Of a stretch of 36,299 bases of DNA, positions 16,130-26,572 are shown piece after piece (the first letter of the stretch is position 1; every line of letters starts with the position of its first letter). A program made the position numbers and the translations under genes. The notes under the pieces were generated by a model. It did not search any database. It had not been told where the DNA came from and saw only the letters and a program-made list of their open reading frames with translations. The DNA comes from Mycobacterium sp. (GTDB taxonomy: Bacteria; Actinomycetota; Actinomycetes; Mycobacteriales; Mycobacteriaceae): the NCBI GenBank assembly GCA_020438865.1, contig JAGQTU010000039.1, positions 1-36,299 on the forward strand, given 5' to 3'.

Positions 16130-17884
16130 ATGGCTACGCGCTTTGTCGACGGCAATGACGGGACCCGCATCGCGGTGTACGAGGAGGGCAACCCCGACGG
16201 GCCGACCGTCGTGCTCGTACACGGTTGGCCGGACTCGCATCGACTCTGGGACGGCGTGGTGCCGTTGCTCGCCGACAAGTTCCGGGTGATCCGCTACGAC
16301 AACCGGGGGGCCGGGGCGTCCGCGGTGCCCGCGAAGGCGTCGTCGTACACCATGGACCACCTGGCCGACGATTTCGCCGCCGTGATCGCCGAACTTGCCC
16401 AGGACCGACCCGTGCACGCGATGGGACACGACTGGGGATCGGTCACGGTGTGGCGCTATATCGGCCGACCGGGGGCGGCCGACCGCGTGGCGTCGTTCAC
16501 CTCGGTGTCGGGCCCCGACCTGGACCATTTCGGTCGCTACATCCGTGAGGGCCTGAGAACGCCGTACCGACCGAAGCGGTTCGCGCACAGCGTCTCCCAG
16601 GTGCTGCACCTCAGCTACATGGCCACGTTCTCGATCCCCGTGCTGATGCCGGCCCTCATGCGCGCGTATCTGGCCAAAGCGATCCGCCGGTTTGCCATCA
16701 GCCGGGGCATTCCAGCGGATCGGGTTCATTATGGCGAGACCTTCGTCGCCGACGCCGCGAACGGCCTGAAGATCTACCGCGCCAACGCTTTCCATACGCT
16801 GGCCCACGGCGGGGCCGACCGTCCCGTGCAGGTGCCCGTTCAGTTGATCGTCAACCTCGACGATCCCTTCGTGCGGCCCTACCTGTATGCCGACACCCAT
16901 CGGTGGGTGCCGCGGCTCTGGCGGCGCGACCTACGCGCCGGGCACTGGTCGCCGTTCTCCCATCCCCAGGTACTGGCGACCGCCGTCACCGAGCTGGCCG
17001 AGCACATCGAGGGCAAGCCCGCCGGCCGGGCACTGCTGCGCGCGCAGGCCGGCAGGGCGCGAAAGCCGTTCGGCGACATGCTGGTTTCGGTGACCGGGGC
17101 CGGCAGCGGCATCGGCCGGGAGACCGCGCTGGCGTTCGCGCGTGACGGCGCCGAACTGGTCGTCAGCGATATCAACGAGGCAGCCGTCAAGGAGACGGCT
17201 GACCACATTGCCGCGCACGGTGGGGTCGCACACACCTACGTGCTGGACGTGTCCGACGCCGACGCCGTCGAACGCTTCGCCGACGAGGTGTGCAACGTGC
17301 ACGGTGTGCCCGACATCGTGGTCAACAACGCGGGCATCGGGATGGCCGGGGGGTTCCTGGACACCCCGGCCGAGCAGTTCGACCGGGTGCTCGACGTCAA
17401 CCTCGGGGGCGTGGTCAACGGTTGCCGCGCCTTCGCCCGCCGACTGGTCAAGCGCGGCACCGGCGGCCACATCGTCAACGTCGCCTCGATGGCGGCGTAC
17501 GCGCCGATGGGCTCGATGAGCGCGTACTGCACCTCCAAAGCGGCGGTCTACATGTTCTCGGACTGCCTGCGCGCCGAACTCGACGCCGCCGGGATCGGGC
17601 TGACCACCATCTGCCCGGGCGTGATCAACACCAACATCGTGTCCACCACCGCTTTTCACGTTCCGGAGGACAACCGCATGAAGGTGCCGGGTCGGCGGGC
17701 ACAGGTGGAGAAGATGTTCGCCGTGCGGAATTACGGCCCCGACAAGGTGGCCAAGGCGATCCTGGCCGCGGTGCGGAAGAACACGCCGATCCGCCCGGTC
17801 TCACCGGAGGCCTATCTGGTGTACGGCACGTCGCGGCTGGCGCCGCAGGCGCTGCGCAGCACCGCCCGCACCAAGGTGGTCTAG
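16130..17884 (+). CDS. ephD: EphD-like fusion: alpha/beta-hydrolase (epoxide hydrolase type) + short-chain dehydrogenase
   Basis: A 584-residue two-domain protein collinear with Rv2214c. The hydrolase domain (about 1-295) has the oxyanion motif HGWPDS (31-36) and nucleophile Asp101 in GHDWGS. The SDR domain (about 318-560) has TGAGSGIGRE (322-331), NNAG near residue 400 and the catalytic YCTSK motif (Tyr466, Lys470). EphD of M. tuberculosis has epoxide hydrolase activity and has been linked to mycolic acid composition. The ATG start at 16130 is preceded by GGGAGG. It converges with pepB across a 92-bp tandem-repeat region. Confidence 0.95.
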   Translation: MATRFVDGNDGTRIAVYEEGNPDGPTVVLVHGWPDSHRLWDGVVPLLADKFRVIRYDNRGAGASAVPAKASSYTMDHLADDFAAVIAELAQDRPVHAMGHDWGSVTVWRYIGRPGAADRVASFTSVSGPDLDHFGRYIREGLRTPYRPKRFAHSVSQVLHLSYMATFSIPVLMPALMRAYLAKAIRRFAISRGIPADRVHYGETFVADAANGLKIYRANAFHTLAHGGADRPVQVPVQLIVNLDDPFVRPYLYADTHRWVPRLWRRDLRAGHWSPFSHPQVLATAVTELAEHIEGKPAGRALLRAQAGRARKPFGDMLVSVTGAGSGIGRETALAFARDGAELVVSDINEAAVKETADHIAAHGGVAHTYVLDVSDADAVERFADEVCNVHGVPDIVVNNAGIGMAGGFLDTPAEQFDRVLDVNLGGVVNGCRAFARRLVKRGTGGHIVNVASMAAYAPMGSMSAYCTSKAAVYMFSDCLRAELDAAGIGLTTICPGVINTNIVSTTAFHVPEDNRMKVPGRRAQVEKMFAVRNYGPDKVAKAILAAVRKNTPIRPVSPEAYLVYGTSRLAPQALRSTARTKVV

Positions 17885-17992
17885 CCGTTCGCGGCGGGAG
17901 TTGTTGCGCCGCTCACCCGTTCGCGGCGGGAGTTGTTGCGCCGCTCACCCGTTCGCGGCGGGAGTTGTTGCGCCGCTCACCCGTTCGCGGCG
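17885..17992. repeat. 32-bp minisatellite at the ephD/pepB convergent junction
   Basis: Three identical 32-bp copies start at 17885, 17917 and 17949, followed by a 12-bp partial copy at 17981. The unit runs from CCGTTCGCGGCGGGAG to GCGCCGCTCAC. The last copies overlap the pepB 3' end: the plus-strand TCA at 17977-17979 is the pepB stop, and the partial copy encodes its final codons. Each unit contains GCGGCG and CGCCGC arms, so the array can fold into serial hairpins and may act as a bidirectional terminator. Confidence 0.95.
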
Positions 17993-19494
17993 ATGTCCTC
18001 CAGGACCGCGAACATGGTCCGGGTCGGTACCCCGGTGCCCCCCTTGGGGGTGTAGCCCCACGGGGCGGAGGTGTTGTAGGCCGGACCGGCGATGTCGAGA
18101 TGCGCCCACTGCACGCCGTCGGCGACGAACTCGCGCAGGAACACCCCGGCCACCAGCATGCCGGCGAACCGCTGCGAGCTGATGTTGGCCAGGTCCGCCA
18201 CCGAGGACTTGAGGTCGTCCTTGAGCTCGTCGGGCAGCGGCATCGCCCAGGCGTTCTCGCCCTCGGCCTGCGACAGCGCGGCGACCCGGTCGCGGAACTC
18301 TTCGCTGCCCATCACGCCGGGGGTGCGCGAGCCCAGTGCGACGGTCTGCGCGCCGGTCAGCGTCGAGGTCTCGATGAGGTAGTCGGGCTTGTCCTCGCAG
18401 GCCCGAACGATCGCGTCAGCCAGGATGAGCCGGCCCTCGGCGTCGGTGTTGAGCACCTCGACCGTCGTCCCGCCGTACTGGGTCAGCACGTCACCGGGGC
18501 GCTGCGCGGTGGCCGAGGGCATGTTCTCGGCCATCGGCACGGTGGCGACCACGTCGATCGGAAGTTCCTGGTCGGCGACGAGCACCATGGCGGCGACCAC
18601 CGCCGCGGCCCCGGCCATGTCCGAGGTCATGTGGTGCATCGAGGCGGCCGGCTTGATCGAGATGCCGCCGGTGTCGAAGGTGATGCCCTTGCCGACCAGC
18701 GCCACCTTCTTCCGCTTCTTGCCCTTGCCGCCCTTGTAGGTCAGTCGCACCAGCCGAGGTGGATTGGCCGATCCCTTGCCCACGCCGATGATCCCGCCGT
18801 AGCCGGCCTTTGCCAGATCCTTCTCGTCGAGCACCTCCACCGTCAGACCCGCCGCGGTGCCCAACAGCTTCGCCCGCTTGGCGAATTCGTCCGGATGCAG
18901 ATGGCTGGGCGGTGTGTTGACCAGGTCGCGCGCGGTGGCCACCGCTGAGGCGATCGCCACGGCCCGGGCGGCGACGCGCTTGGCTCCGGTGGCGGTGCTC
19001 AGCGCGGTGATCGACGACAGGCCCGGCTCTTTCGGTGCGGTCTTGGCGCTGCGGAACTCGTGCATCTGGTAGGTGCCGAGGATGAGCCCCTCGACCGCCG
19101 CCCCCAGATGAAGCTCGGAGAGCAGGGTGACCACCGAGGCCACCCCGGTCAACGAGCGGGCAGCCACACCTGAGGCCCGCCGGATCGCCTCGGCCGGCCA
19201 CTCCTCGCGCGGGGCCCCGAGTCCGACCGCCAGCACGCTGCCCACCGGCAGCGACGGCACGTGCAACCGGGTGACCTGCTCGGCTCCGCCCTTGGCGCCC
19301 AGAGCGCGCAATGCGACCTCGATCTCGCCGATCGCCTCGGCGTCGAGGAACGGACCACCCACAACCTTGGGCGAACCGTCCTTGTCCGGGCCGGTCACCA
19401 CGGGCACGACGAGCACCGCTGACCCGATGCCCCGTTTGGGCAATGTGGTGGCGACCGTGACGGCGGGGGCGGGATAACCGGGTGCAGTGCTCAC
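17977..19494 (-). CDS. pepB: Leucyl aminopeptidase (PepB/PepA family, M17)
   Basis: A 505-residue M17 metallo-aminopeptidase, expected to be a cytosolic hexamer releasing N-terminal residues from peptides. The C-terminal catalytic domain shows [20 protein letters not shown] (metal-binding Lys and Asp) and the invariant [14 protein letters not shown] (metal-binding Asp/Glu and catalytic Arg). The GTG start at 19494 gives [14 protein letters not shown] and lies 8 bases after a TAGGGT hexamer (19508-19503). It is divergent from gcvT with only 40 bp between starts. The stop codon is embedded in the 32-bp tandem array. Confidence 0.96.
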   Translation of the reverse strand: MSTAPGYPAPAVTVATTLPKRGIGSAVLVVPVVTGPDKDGSPKVVGGPFLDAEAIGEIEVALRALGAKGGAEQVTRLHVPSLPVGSVLAVGLGAPREEWPAEAIRRASGVAARSLTGVASVVTLLSELHLGAAVEGLILGTYQMHEFRSAKTAPKEPGLSSITALSTATGAKRVAARAVAIASAVATARDLVNTPPSHLHPDEFAKRAKLLGTAAGLTVEVLDEKDLAKAGYGGIIGVGKGSANPPRLVRLTYKGGKGKKRKKVALVGKGITFDTGGISIKPAASMHHMTSDMAGAAAVVAAMVLVADQELPIDVVATVPMAENMPSATAQRPGDVLTQYGGTTVEVLNTDAEGRLILADAIVRACEDKPDYLIETSTLTGAQTVALGSRTPGVMGSEEFRDRVAALSQAEGENAWAMPLPDELKDDLKSSVADLANISSQRFAGMLVAGVFLREFVADGVQWAHLDIAGPAYNTSAPWGYTPKGGTGVPTRTMFAVLEDIAANG

Positions 19495-19502
19495 GAGCGT
19501 TC

Positions 19503-19526
19503 ACCCTAGTCGCGCTCCGTTAGTGT
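19503..19526. promoter_or_regulatory. Back-to-back -10 elements for pepB and gcvT
   Basis: Minus strand: TAGGGT (19508-19503), 8 bases, then GTG 19494 of pepB. Plus strand: TAGTGT (19521-19526), 8 bases, then GTG 19535 of gcvT. The 40-bp divergent gap leaves the two -35 regions inside the opposite gene or promoter, so the polymerases must compete. Confidence 0.4.
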
Positions 19527-19534
19527 TGTTCGCC

Positions 19535-20638
19535 GTGACCGACACATCGGAGTTGTTGCAGGGCCCGCTGGAGAGCCGCCACCGCGAGCTCGGCGCGACG
19601 TTCGCGCCGTTCGGCGGATGGCTGATGCCGGTGTCCTACGCCGGCACGGTCAGCGAGCACACCGCCACCCGCGAGACGGTCGGCCTGTTCGACGTCAGCC
19701 ACCTGGGCAAGGCGCTGGTGACCGGCCCGGGCGCGGCGGAGTTCGTCAACTCCGCGCTGACCAACGACCTGCGCCGGATCGGTCCGGGCAAGGCGCAGTA
19801 CACCCTGTGCTGCGCTCCCGCGGGCGGGGTGATCGACGACCTGATCGCCTACTACGTCAGCGATGACGAGATCTTTCTGGTCCCCAACGCGGCCAACACG
19901 CCGGCGGTGGTGGCAGCCCTGCAAAGGGCTGCACCGCAAGGGATCTCGGTCACCGATCGGCATCGCTCGCACGCGGTGCTGGCGGTTCAGGGCCCCCGGT
20001 CGGCCGACGTGCTGGGCGCGCTGGGACTGCCGACCGACATGGACTACATGGAGTACACGGACGCCTCCTACTCCGGTGTGCCGGTGCGGGTGTGCCGCAC
20101 CGGGTATACCGGCGAGCACGGCTACGAGTTGCTGCCGCCGTGGGACGCGGCGTCGGTGGTCTTCGATGCGCTGGTGACCGAGGTGCAGGCCGCCGGCGGG
20201 GCGCCGGCCGGGCTGGGCGCGCGGGACACGCTGCGCACCGAGATGGGGTATCCGCTGCACGGCCACGAACTGTCGCTGGACATCTCTCCGCTGCAGGCCC
20301 GCTGCGGCTGGGCCATCGGCTGGCAGAAGGACGAGTTCTGGGGCCGCGACGCGCTGCTGGCCGAGAAGGCGGCGGGACCGCGCCGGCTGCTGCGGGGTTT
20401 GCGGGCGGTGGGCCGTGGTGTGCTGCGAGCGGACCTCCCGGTGTTCGACGGGTCCACCCAGGTGGGGGTGACCACCTCGGGCACGTTCTCCCCGACGCTC
20501 AAGGTCGGCATCGCCCTGGCCCTGATCGATGCGGGTGCCGGTATCTCCGACGGCGCGCTGGTCGCCGTCGACGTCCGCGGCCGGCCACTGGAGTGTGAAG
20601 TGGTCAAACCGCCCTTCGTCCAGGTCAAAACTCGTTAG
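19535..20638 (+). CDS. gcvT: Aminomethyltransferase, T-protein of glycine cleavage (GcvT)
   Basis: A 367-residue T-protein that transfers the aminomethyl carbon from lipoyl-H-protein to tetrahydrofolate. Visible are [33 protein letters not shown] near residue 50, the folate-site Asp region [20 protein letters not shown], and [13 protein letters not shown]. The GTG start at 19535 matches the conserved N-terminus; the frame extends to 19487 only by overlapping pepB. As in other mycobacteria it is separated from the other gcv genes. ilvE follows after 23 bp with its own promoter-like hexamer. Confidence 0.96.
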   Translation: MTDTSELLQGPLESRHRELGATFAPFGGWLMPVSYAGTVSEHTATRETVGLFDVSHLGKALVTGPGAAEFVNSALTNDLRRIGPGKAQYTLCCAPAGGVIDDLIAYYVSDDEIFLVPNAANTPAVVAALQRAAPQGISVTDRHRSHAVLAVQGPRSADVLGALGLPTDMDYMEYTDASYSGVPVRVCRTGYTGEHGYELLPPWDAASVVFDALVTEVQAAGGAPAGLGARDTLRTEMGYPLHGHELSLDISPLQARCGWAIGWQKDEFWGRDALLAEKAAGPRRLLRGLRAVGRGVLRADLPVFDGSTQVGVTTSGTFSPTLKVGIALALIDAGAGISDGALVAVDVRGRPLECEVVKPPFVQVKTR

Positions 20639-20648
20639 CTGCGAGGTT

Positions 20649-20654
20649 TACAAT
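20649..20654 (+). promoter_or_regulatory. -10 hexamer TACAAT of ilvE
   Basis: TACAAT is followed by 7 bases and ATG 20662. This is one of the best TAnnnT matches in the window and points to a leaderless ilvE transcript. Confidence 0.5.
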
Positions 20655-20661
20655 CTTGGGT

Positions 20662-21768
20662 ATGACGAAAGGCCACCTCGAGTTCACGGTTGAGCGCAAC
20701 GCGAGTTCGGCGAGCGATGAGGTACGCGACGGGATCCTGGCGGACCCCGGCTTCGGCCGGTATCCCACCGACCACATGGTGTCCATCCTTTACACCCATG
20801 ACCTGGGCTGGCACCACGCCGAGGTGTTGCCGTACGGGCCGTTACAGCTGGACCCGTCGGCCATCGTCCTGCACTACGCGCAGGAGGTCTTCGAGGGCCT
20901 CAAGGCCTACCGGTGGGCCGACGGATCCATCGTCTCGTTCCGCCCGGAAGCTCATGCTGCACGTTTGCGCAGCTCCGCTCGGCGGCTGGCGATGGCGGAG
21001 TTGCCCGAGGAACTCTTCGTCGAGTCGCTGCGTCAGTTGATCGCCGTCGACGGCGCCTGGGTGCCGGCCGCGGGCGGCGAGGCATCGCTGTACGTGCGGC
21101 CGTTCATCATCGCCACCGAGCCCGGCCTGGGCATCCGCCCGTCGTCGGAGTACCGCTATTTGCTGATCGCCTCGCCCGCCGGCGCCTACTTCAAGGGCGG
21201 CATCAAGGGTGTCAGCGTGTGGCTGTCCACCGAATACGTGCGCGCCAGCCCGGGCGGCACCGGCGCGGCGAAGTTCGGCGGCAACTACGCCGCCTCGCTG
21301 CTGGCCCAGGCCGAGGCCGCCGAGCACGGCTGCGACCAGGTGGTCTGGCTGGACGCGATCGAACGCCGCTACATCGAGGAGATGGGCGGGATGAACCTGT
21401 TCTTCGTCTTCGGCAGCGGCGGCTCGGCGCGGCTGGTCACCCCCGAACTCAGCGGCTCGCTGCTGCCCGGGATCACCCGCGACTCCCTGTTGCAGCTTGC
21501 CGGCGATGCCGGCTTCGCCGTCGAGGAGCGCAAGATCGACGTCGAAGAGCTGCGCAAGGGCGTCGCCACCGGCGAGATCACCGAGGTGTTCGCCTGCGGG
21601 ACGGCCGCGGTGATCACCCCGGTCGCCCACGTCAAGTACGGCGAGGGAGAGTTCACCATCGCCGGTGGCGAGCCCGGCGAGGTGACGATGGCCCTGCGGG
21701 ACACCCTCACCGGGATCCAGCGTGGCACCTTCGCCGACACCCGCGGTTGGATGGCCAAGCTCAACTGA
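20662..21768 (+). CDS. ilvE: Branched-chain amino acid aminotransferase (IlvE)
   Basis: A 368-residue fold-type IV PLP enzyme interconverting Leu, Ile and Val with their 2-oxo acids. The PLP lysine is Lys204 in [14 protein letters not shown], the same number as the known lysine of M. tuberculosis IlvE. Other family segments are [47 protein letters not shown] and [15 protein letters not shown] chose ATG 20662 over the TTG at 20656. It converges with the His-rich peptide gene, with 15 bp between stops. Confidence 0.97.
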   Translation: MTKGHLEFTVERNASSASDEVRDGILADPGFGRYPTDHMVSILYTHDLGWHHAEVLPYGPLQLDPSAIVLHYAQEVFEGLKAYRWADGSIVSFRPEAHAARLRSSARRLAMAELPEELFVESLRQLIAVDGAWVPAAGGEASLYVRPFIIATEPGLGIRPSSEYRYLLIASPAGAYFKGGIKGVSVWLSTEYVRASPGGTGAAKFGGNYAASLLAQAEAAEHGCDQVVWLDAIERRYIEEMGGMNLFFVFGSGGSARLVTPELSGSLLPGITRDSLLQLAGDAGFAVEERKIDVEELRKGVATGEITEVFACGTAAVITPVAHVKYGEGEFTIAGGEPGEVTMALRDTLTGIQRGTFADTRGWMAKLN

Positions 21769-21783
21769 GCCATCTCCGCCGAA

Positions 21784-22044
21784 TCAGCCCGCGTGGTGGT
21801 GGTGCTGATGGTGGTGGTGCGCCGGGGTGCCCGGCGCCGGCTGGTTGGTCTGCCCGGGGAAGGCCTCGTGGTGTGCCGGGGCGTGGAACCCCGGATCCGG
21901 GCTGTTCGACGTGGTGGTCTCCGCGTGCGCGGCGGTGGCGGTACCGATCGCGATCAGCAGCGGCGCGGCACCCAGGATCGCACCTGCGATCAGGCGGCGA
22001 ATTGCGTTGGCACGGTTGGTGTTGGTGTTCTTGTTTGTGGTCAT
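21784..22044 (-). CDS. Small exported histidine-rich protein
   Basis: An 86-residue protein. A Lys/Arg-containing n-region and hydrophobic core (RRLIAGAILGAAPLLIAIGT, 16-35) end at ATAAHA, predicting signal peptidase I cleavage after residue 41. The mature part is only 45 residues, Pro/Ala/His-rich, with 11 histidines including a C-terminal HHHHQHHHH. There is no other domain. A metal-binding (Ni, Cu or Zn) or buffering role is plausible but unproven. The start is ATG 22044; the longer frame to 22170 runs into lysR. No clear ribosome site is seen, and TATCTA about 30-35 bp upstream may be its -10. Confidence 0.75.
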   Translation of the reverse strand: MTTNKNTNTNRANAIRRLIAGAILGAAPLLIAIGTATAAHAETTTSNSPDPGFHAPAHHEAFPGQTNQPAPGTPAHHHHQHHHHAG

Positions 22045-22097
22045 GAACTGATCGTCGCGGGGTGACCACCTCCCCGGTAGATACGTTGTTGTTGTGA

Positions 22098-22120
22098 GGT
22101 CACAAGTCTGGTTTGTGACC
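22098..22120 (-). terminator. Hairpin at the lysR 3' end
   Basis: GGTCACAA (22098-22105) and TTGTGACC (22113-22120) are perfect 8-bp arms with a 7-base loop, overlapping the lysR stop (22102-22100). It separates lysR from the His-rich gene and could be a terminator or an operator. Confidence 0.4.
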
Positions 22121-23038
22121 GATGTGCGCCAGGAGATCGCGTACCGCGCCGGCCGGGGGAGTGCGCTCACCGACCCAGATCGCGCGGAAGGTGCGCCGCC
22201 AGTCGACCTCGGCCACCGGCACCGCGCTCAGCCGGCCCTGGGCGAGATCGTCGGCGACGGCCAGCCGGCTCATCACGGCGGGACCGGCGCCGGCCAGCAC
22301 CGCGGCCCGCACCGAGGCCGCCGAGCCGAACTCGAGGGACTCCGGAGTCATGGCGTCGCTGCTGAGCAGATCCTCCGCGGCGTCGACGTCGCCGAGTAAA
22401 TGCCACCAGCCGAGCTTCCGGGACACCAGTTGGGTCCGGTTCAGCTCGGCGACGGGCAGCGGCGCCGCCCGCCGCGCCCAGCGATGCTCGGGCGGCACCA
22501 CGAGCACCAGTTCGTCGCGCATGACCACGCGGCTGCGGAGACCCTTGAGCTGACCCGGCGTCTCGATGAACCCGAGGTCGGCGTCGCCCTTGCGGACGGC
22601 CGCGATGACGTGGTCGCTGTCGGTCGCGGTGAACGTCACCTCCGGGGCCGCCGCGCCGTGCCGGTGCGCCGCGGCCCGCATCGACACCAGCCAGCCGGGC
22701 AGCAACTGTTCGGCGATGGTCAGGCTGGCCGCGAGCTTGAGCCGGCCGCGGGCGCCGGCGCGTAGGGCAGCCAGGCCGGCGTCGAGTCGGCCGGCCACCT
22801 CGAGCACCTGTTCGGCCCACCCGGCGACCACAACGCCCGCCGGCGTGAGGGTCGAACCGCGTGCCGACCGGGTGACCAACCGGACCCCCACCTGCGACTC
22901 CATCGATCGCAACCGCGCGGAGACCGCCTGCTGGGACAGGCCGAGCTCGCGGCCCGCGGCACCGAGACTGCCGGACTTGGCGATCTCGGCAAGAACCTGC
23001 AGCGCACCGAGTTCGGGCATCCGAGCGCTCAGCGGCAT
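22100..23038 (-). CDS. LysR-family transcriptional regulator
   Basis: A 312-residue LysR protein. The N-terminal winged HTH (residues about 8-66) reads LQVLAEIAKSGSLGAAGREL, then GLSQQAVSARLRSMESQVGV. It is followed by the linker helix and a periplasmic-binding-like effector domain (about 95-300) with RGRLKLAASLTIAEQLLPGW and GDADLGFIETPG. The effector is unknown. ATG 23038 lies 7 bases after TACCAT, suggesting a leaderless transcript, although the cyclase gene ends only 37 bp upstream. No divergent target gene is present, unlike most LysR regulators. Confidence 0.92.
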   Translation of the reverse strand: MPLSARMPELGALQVLAEIAKSGSLGAAGRELGLSQQAVSARLRSMESQVGVRLVTRSARGSTLTPAGVVVAGWAEQVLEVAGRLDAGLAALRAGARGRLKLAASLTIAEQLLPGWLVSMRAAAHRHGAAAPEVTFTATDSDHVIAAVRKGDADLGFIETPGQLKGLRSRVVMRDELVLVVPPEHRWARRAAPLPVAELNRTQLVSRKLGWWHLLGDVDAAEDLLSSDAMTPESLEFGSAASVRAAVLAGAGPAVMSRLAVADDLAQGRLSAVPVAEVDWRRTFRAIWVGERTPPAGAVRDLLAHIGHKPDL

Positions 23039-23045
23039 GGCGCTG

Positions 23046-23051
23046 ATGGTA
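23046..23051 (-). promoter_or_regulatory. -10 hexamer TACCAT of the lysR gene
   Basis: On the minus strand TACCAT, 7 bases, then ATG 23038. Confidence 0.4.
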
Positions 23052-23075
23052 ATCACCGGGCCCGCCCGGTGCGGG

Positions 23076-24413
<1,338 letters not shown>

Positions 24414-24459
24414 CCCAGCACCGGTCGGGGGAATTCCGGTCGGATGTGACGAGGTCGGG

Positions 24460-26529
24460 TCAGTAGGCCCGCACCGCGTTGCGACCCGAACGCTTCGCCT
24501 TGTACAGCGCTTCGTCGGCGTGCGCCAGCCACGAGTCGAGATCGTCGCCGGCGGCGAGTTCGGCGGCGCCGATGCTGGCGGTCACCGGCCCGGCGTCGGC
24601 GAACATCGTGTCGGCGATCAGTCCGCGAATCTTCTCGGCGGTGACCACCGCCTCCTCGATGTCGGAGTCGCGCAGCAGGATCACGAACTCCTCGCCGCCC
24701 CAGCGGGCCACCACATCGGTGCTCGGCAGGCCCTCCCGAAGTCGCCGGCTCACCTCGATCAGCACCCGATCGCCGGCCTGATGACCGAAGCGGTCGTTGA
24801 TCGACTTGAAGTGGTCCAGGTCCAGCATGAGCAGGGTCAGCGGCCGGCCGGTATCCCGGGCGTCGGACAGTTCGGCCTGGAACAGTTCCTCGCCGTGGCG
24901 CCGGTTCCACACCCCGGTGAGCGCGTCGGTCACCGCCAGTCGGAGCAGTTCGGCTTCGAACGCCTTGCGCTCGCTGATATCCCTTGTGACACCGAGGATC
25001 TCGACGACGCGCCCGTCGGCATCGATGTTGGGGACGATCTGTAGCTCACCGATGATGGTGGACCCGTCGCTGCGGCGGTACTCGTGTTCGTCGCGCAGCA
25101 CCGGCGGCTCGGTGCCGTTCTCGATGGCGGCCCAGAGACGCCGGAAGTAGCCCAGCACGGACGCCTCGGACTGGGGCGTCAGGGTGTCGCGCAGAGACGA
25201 GAACATCGCCTGTTCCGGTGGGATGCCGAGGACCCGCTGAATGGAGGGACTGACGTAGGTGATCCGGGTGTCCATGTCCATGGTCCAGACGACGTCCCAT
25301 GCGTTCTCCGCGAGCAGGCGATAGCGCTCTTCGGACCGCCGGAGGTCGGCCTCGGCTTGTTTGCGCGCGCTGATGTCCCGGGTGACGCCGATGATCTCCA
25401 CCAGGCGGCCGTCCTCGTCGAGGTGGGGGATGACCTGGGTCTCACTGACCATGATCGAGCCGTCTGCGCGGTACTGCTCGTGTTCCTCGCGATACACCGG
25501 CGGCTTCTCGCCGTCGCGGATCGCGGCGTGCAGGTCGCGGAAGTAGGTGCGGATGCCGTCCGCCGACGACGGTGTGTAGATCTCCTCGAGCGGCTGGTCC
25601 ATGGCCTGCTCGACGGTGATGCCGCGAACCCGCTCGACGGCGGCATTGACGTAGGTGGCGGTGCCGTCCGGGCCGGCGGTCCAGATGATCTCCCAGGCGT
25701 TTTCGGCCATCAGCCGGGCGCGCTCCTCGGACCTGCGCAACTCCGCCTCGACCCGCTTGCGTTCGCTGATGTCCCGGCTGACCCCGAGCAGCTCGACGAT
25801 GTGCCCGTCGTCGCCGACATGGGGGATCACCTGAAGATCGGCGCTCATGACGGAGCCGTCCTTGCGGTAGAAGTCCACCTCGCCGTGGAACACCGGCAGT
25901 TCGGCGCCCTTCTCCTGCGCCTCGAACAGCTCCTGGAAGTAGCCGAGGGCAATCTGGACCGACTCCGGGGTCAATGCCTCGGCGAGCGACTCGCTCATCG
26001 CCTCCTCGGGAGTCAGACCGCGGACCTGCTCGACGGCCGGGCTGACATAGGTGATGGTGGTGTCCATCGCCATGGTCCAGATGACTTCCCAGGCGTTTTC
26101 GGCCATCAGCCGGTGTCGTTTCTCCGACAGCTGCAGCTCGACCTCCGCCTCGCGCAGTTGGGTGATGTCGCGCGCGGTGCCCTCCAGGATCACCGAGCCG
26201 TCGTCACGCTGCCGCGACCAGGCCCGGATTCGGCTCGCCCGCTCGTGGCCGTCGCGGTGCCGCCAGACCAGTTCCACTGTGGTCTCGCTGCCGGGTGGCA
26301 GCGCGAGCGCCTCGGCCAACCGCGCTGCGGAAGCCGCGTCGATCCGGCCCAGTACCGTCGCCGGGTCGGCGAGTGCCTCGGCCGCCGTCACGCCGATCTG
26401 GCTTTCCAGCGCATCGTTGATGAACTCGAATGCCAGGTCCGGTTGCACCCGGAGGATGAAGAACACCAGCGCGCCGTGGTCGGCCAGGCGGCGGAACCAC
26501 TCGCCGTCGGGCGGTGCACCCTGGCTCAT
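24460..26529 (-). CDS. Four-PAS GGDEF diguanylate cyclase
   Basis: A 689-residue soluble protein: PAS1 (about 10-128), PAS2 (131-258), PAS3 (259-384), PAS4 (385-511) and GGDEF (512-689) with RWGGEEF (GGEEF at 611-615). PAS2-4 are internal duplicates, each with a RLMAENAWEVIW-like start, a KDGS/ADGS segment and a GVxRDISERK-like end. PAS1 is a different type shared with the neighbouring cyclase and with the fragment at 27025. Predicted to make c-di-GMP in response to unknown signals. The RxxD inhibitory site is missing (PSTD). Start is ATG 26529; the upstream extension of the frame overlaps the PNPOx gene and lacks similarity. Confidence 0.92.
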   Translation of the reverse strand: MSQGAPPDGEWFRRLADHGALVFFILRVQPDLAFEFINDALESQIGVTAAEALADPATVLGRIDAASAARLAEALALPPGSETTVELVWRHRDGHERASRIRAWSRQRDDGSVILEGTARDITQLREAEVELQLSEKRHRLMAENAWEVIWTMAMDTTITYVSPAVEQVRGLTPEEAMSESLAEALTPESVQIALGYFQELFEAQEKGAELPVFHGEVDFYRKDGSVMSADLQVIPHVGDDGHIVELLGVSRDISERKRVEAELRRSEERARLMAENAWEIIWTAGPDGTATYVNAAVERVRGITVEQAMDQPLEEIYTPSSADGIRTYFRDLHAAIRDGEKPPVYREEHEQYRADGSIMVSETQVIPHLDEDGRLVEIIGVTRDISARKQAEADLRRSEERYRLLAENAWDVVWTMDMDTRITYVSPSIQRVLGIPPEQAMFSSLRDTLTPQSEASVLGYFRRLWAAIENGTEPPVLRDEHEYRRSDGSTIIGELQIVPNIDADGRVVEILGVTRDISERKAFEAELLRLAVTDALTGVWNRRHGEELFQAELSDARDTGRPLTLLMLDLDHFKSINDRFGHQAGDRVLIEVSRRLREGLPSTDVVARWGGEEFVILLRDSDIEEAVVTAEKIRGLIADTMFADAGPVTASIGAAELAAGDDLDSWLAHADEALYKAKRSGRNAVRAY

Positions 26530-26572
26530 CGCACCCCCGTTCTTTGGCGACGCATTGGCGAAGAGTAGACCC

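Noticed and set aside
17885-17992. CRISPR-like array
   Set aside because: Units abut directly with no spacers and there are no cas genes; it is a tandem minisatellite. The same applies to 31913-32035.
19495-19534. Glycine riboswitch upstream of gcvT
   Set aside because: Only 40 bp separate pepB and gcvT, too short for the aptamer, and the GTG appears leaderless.
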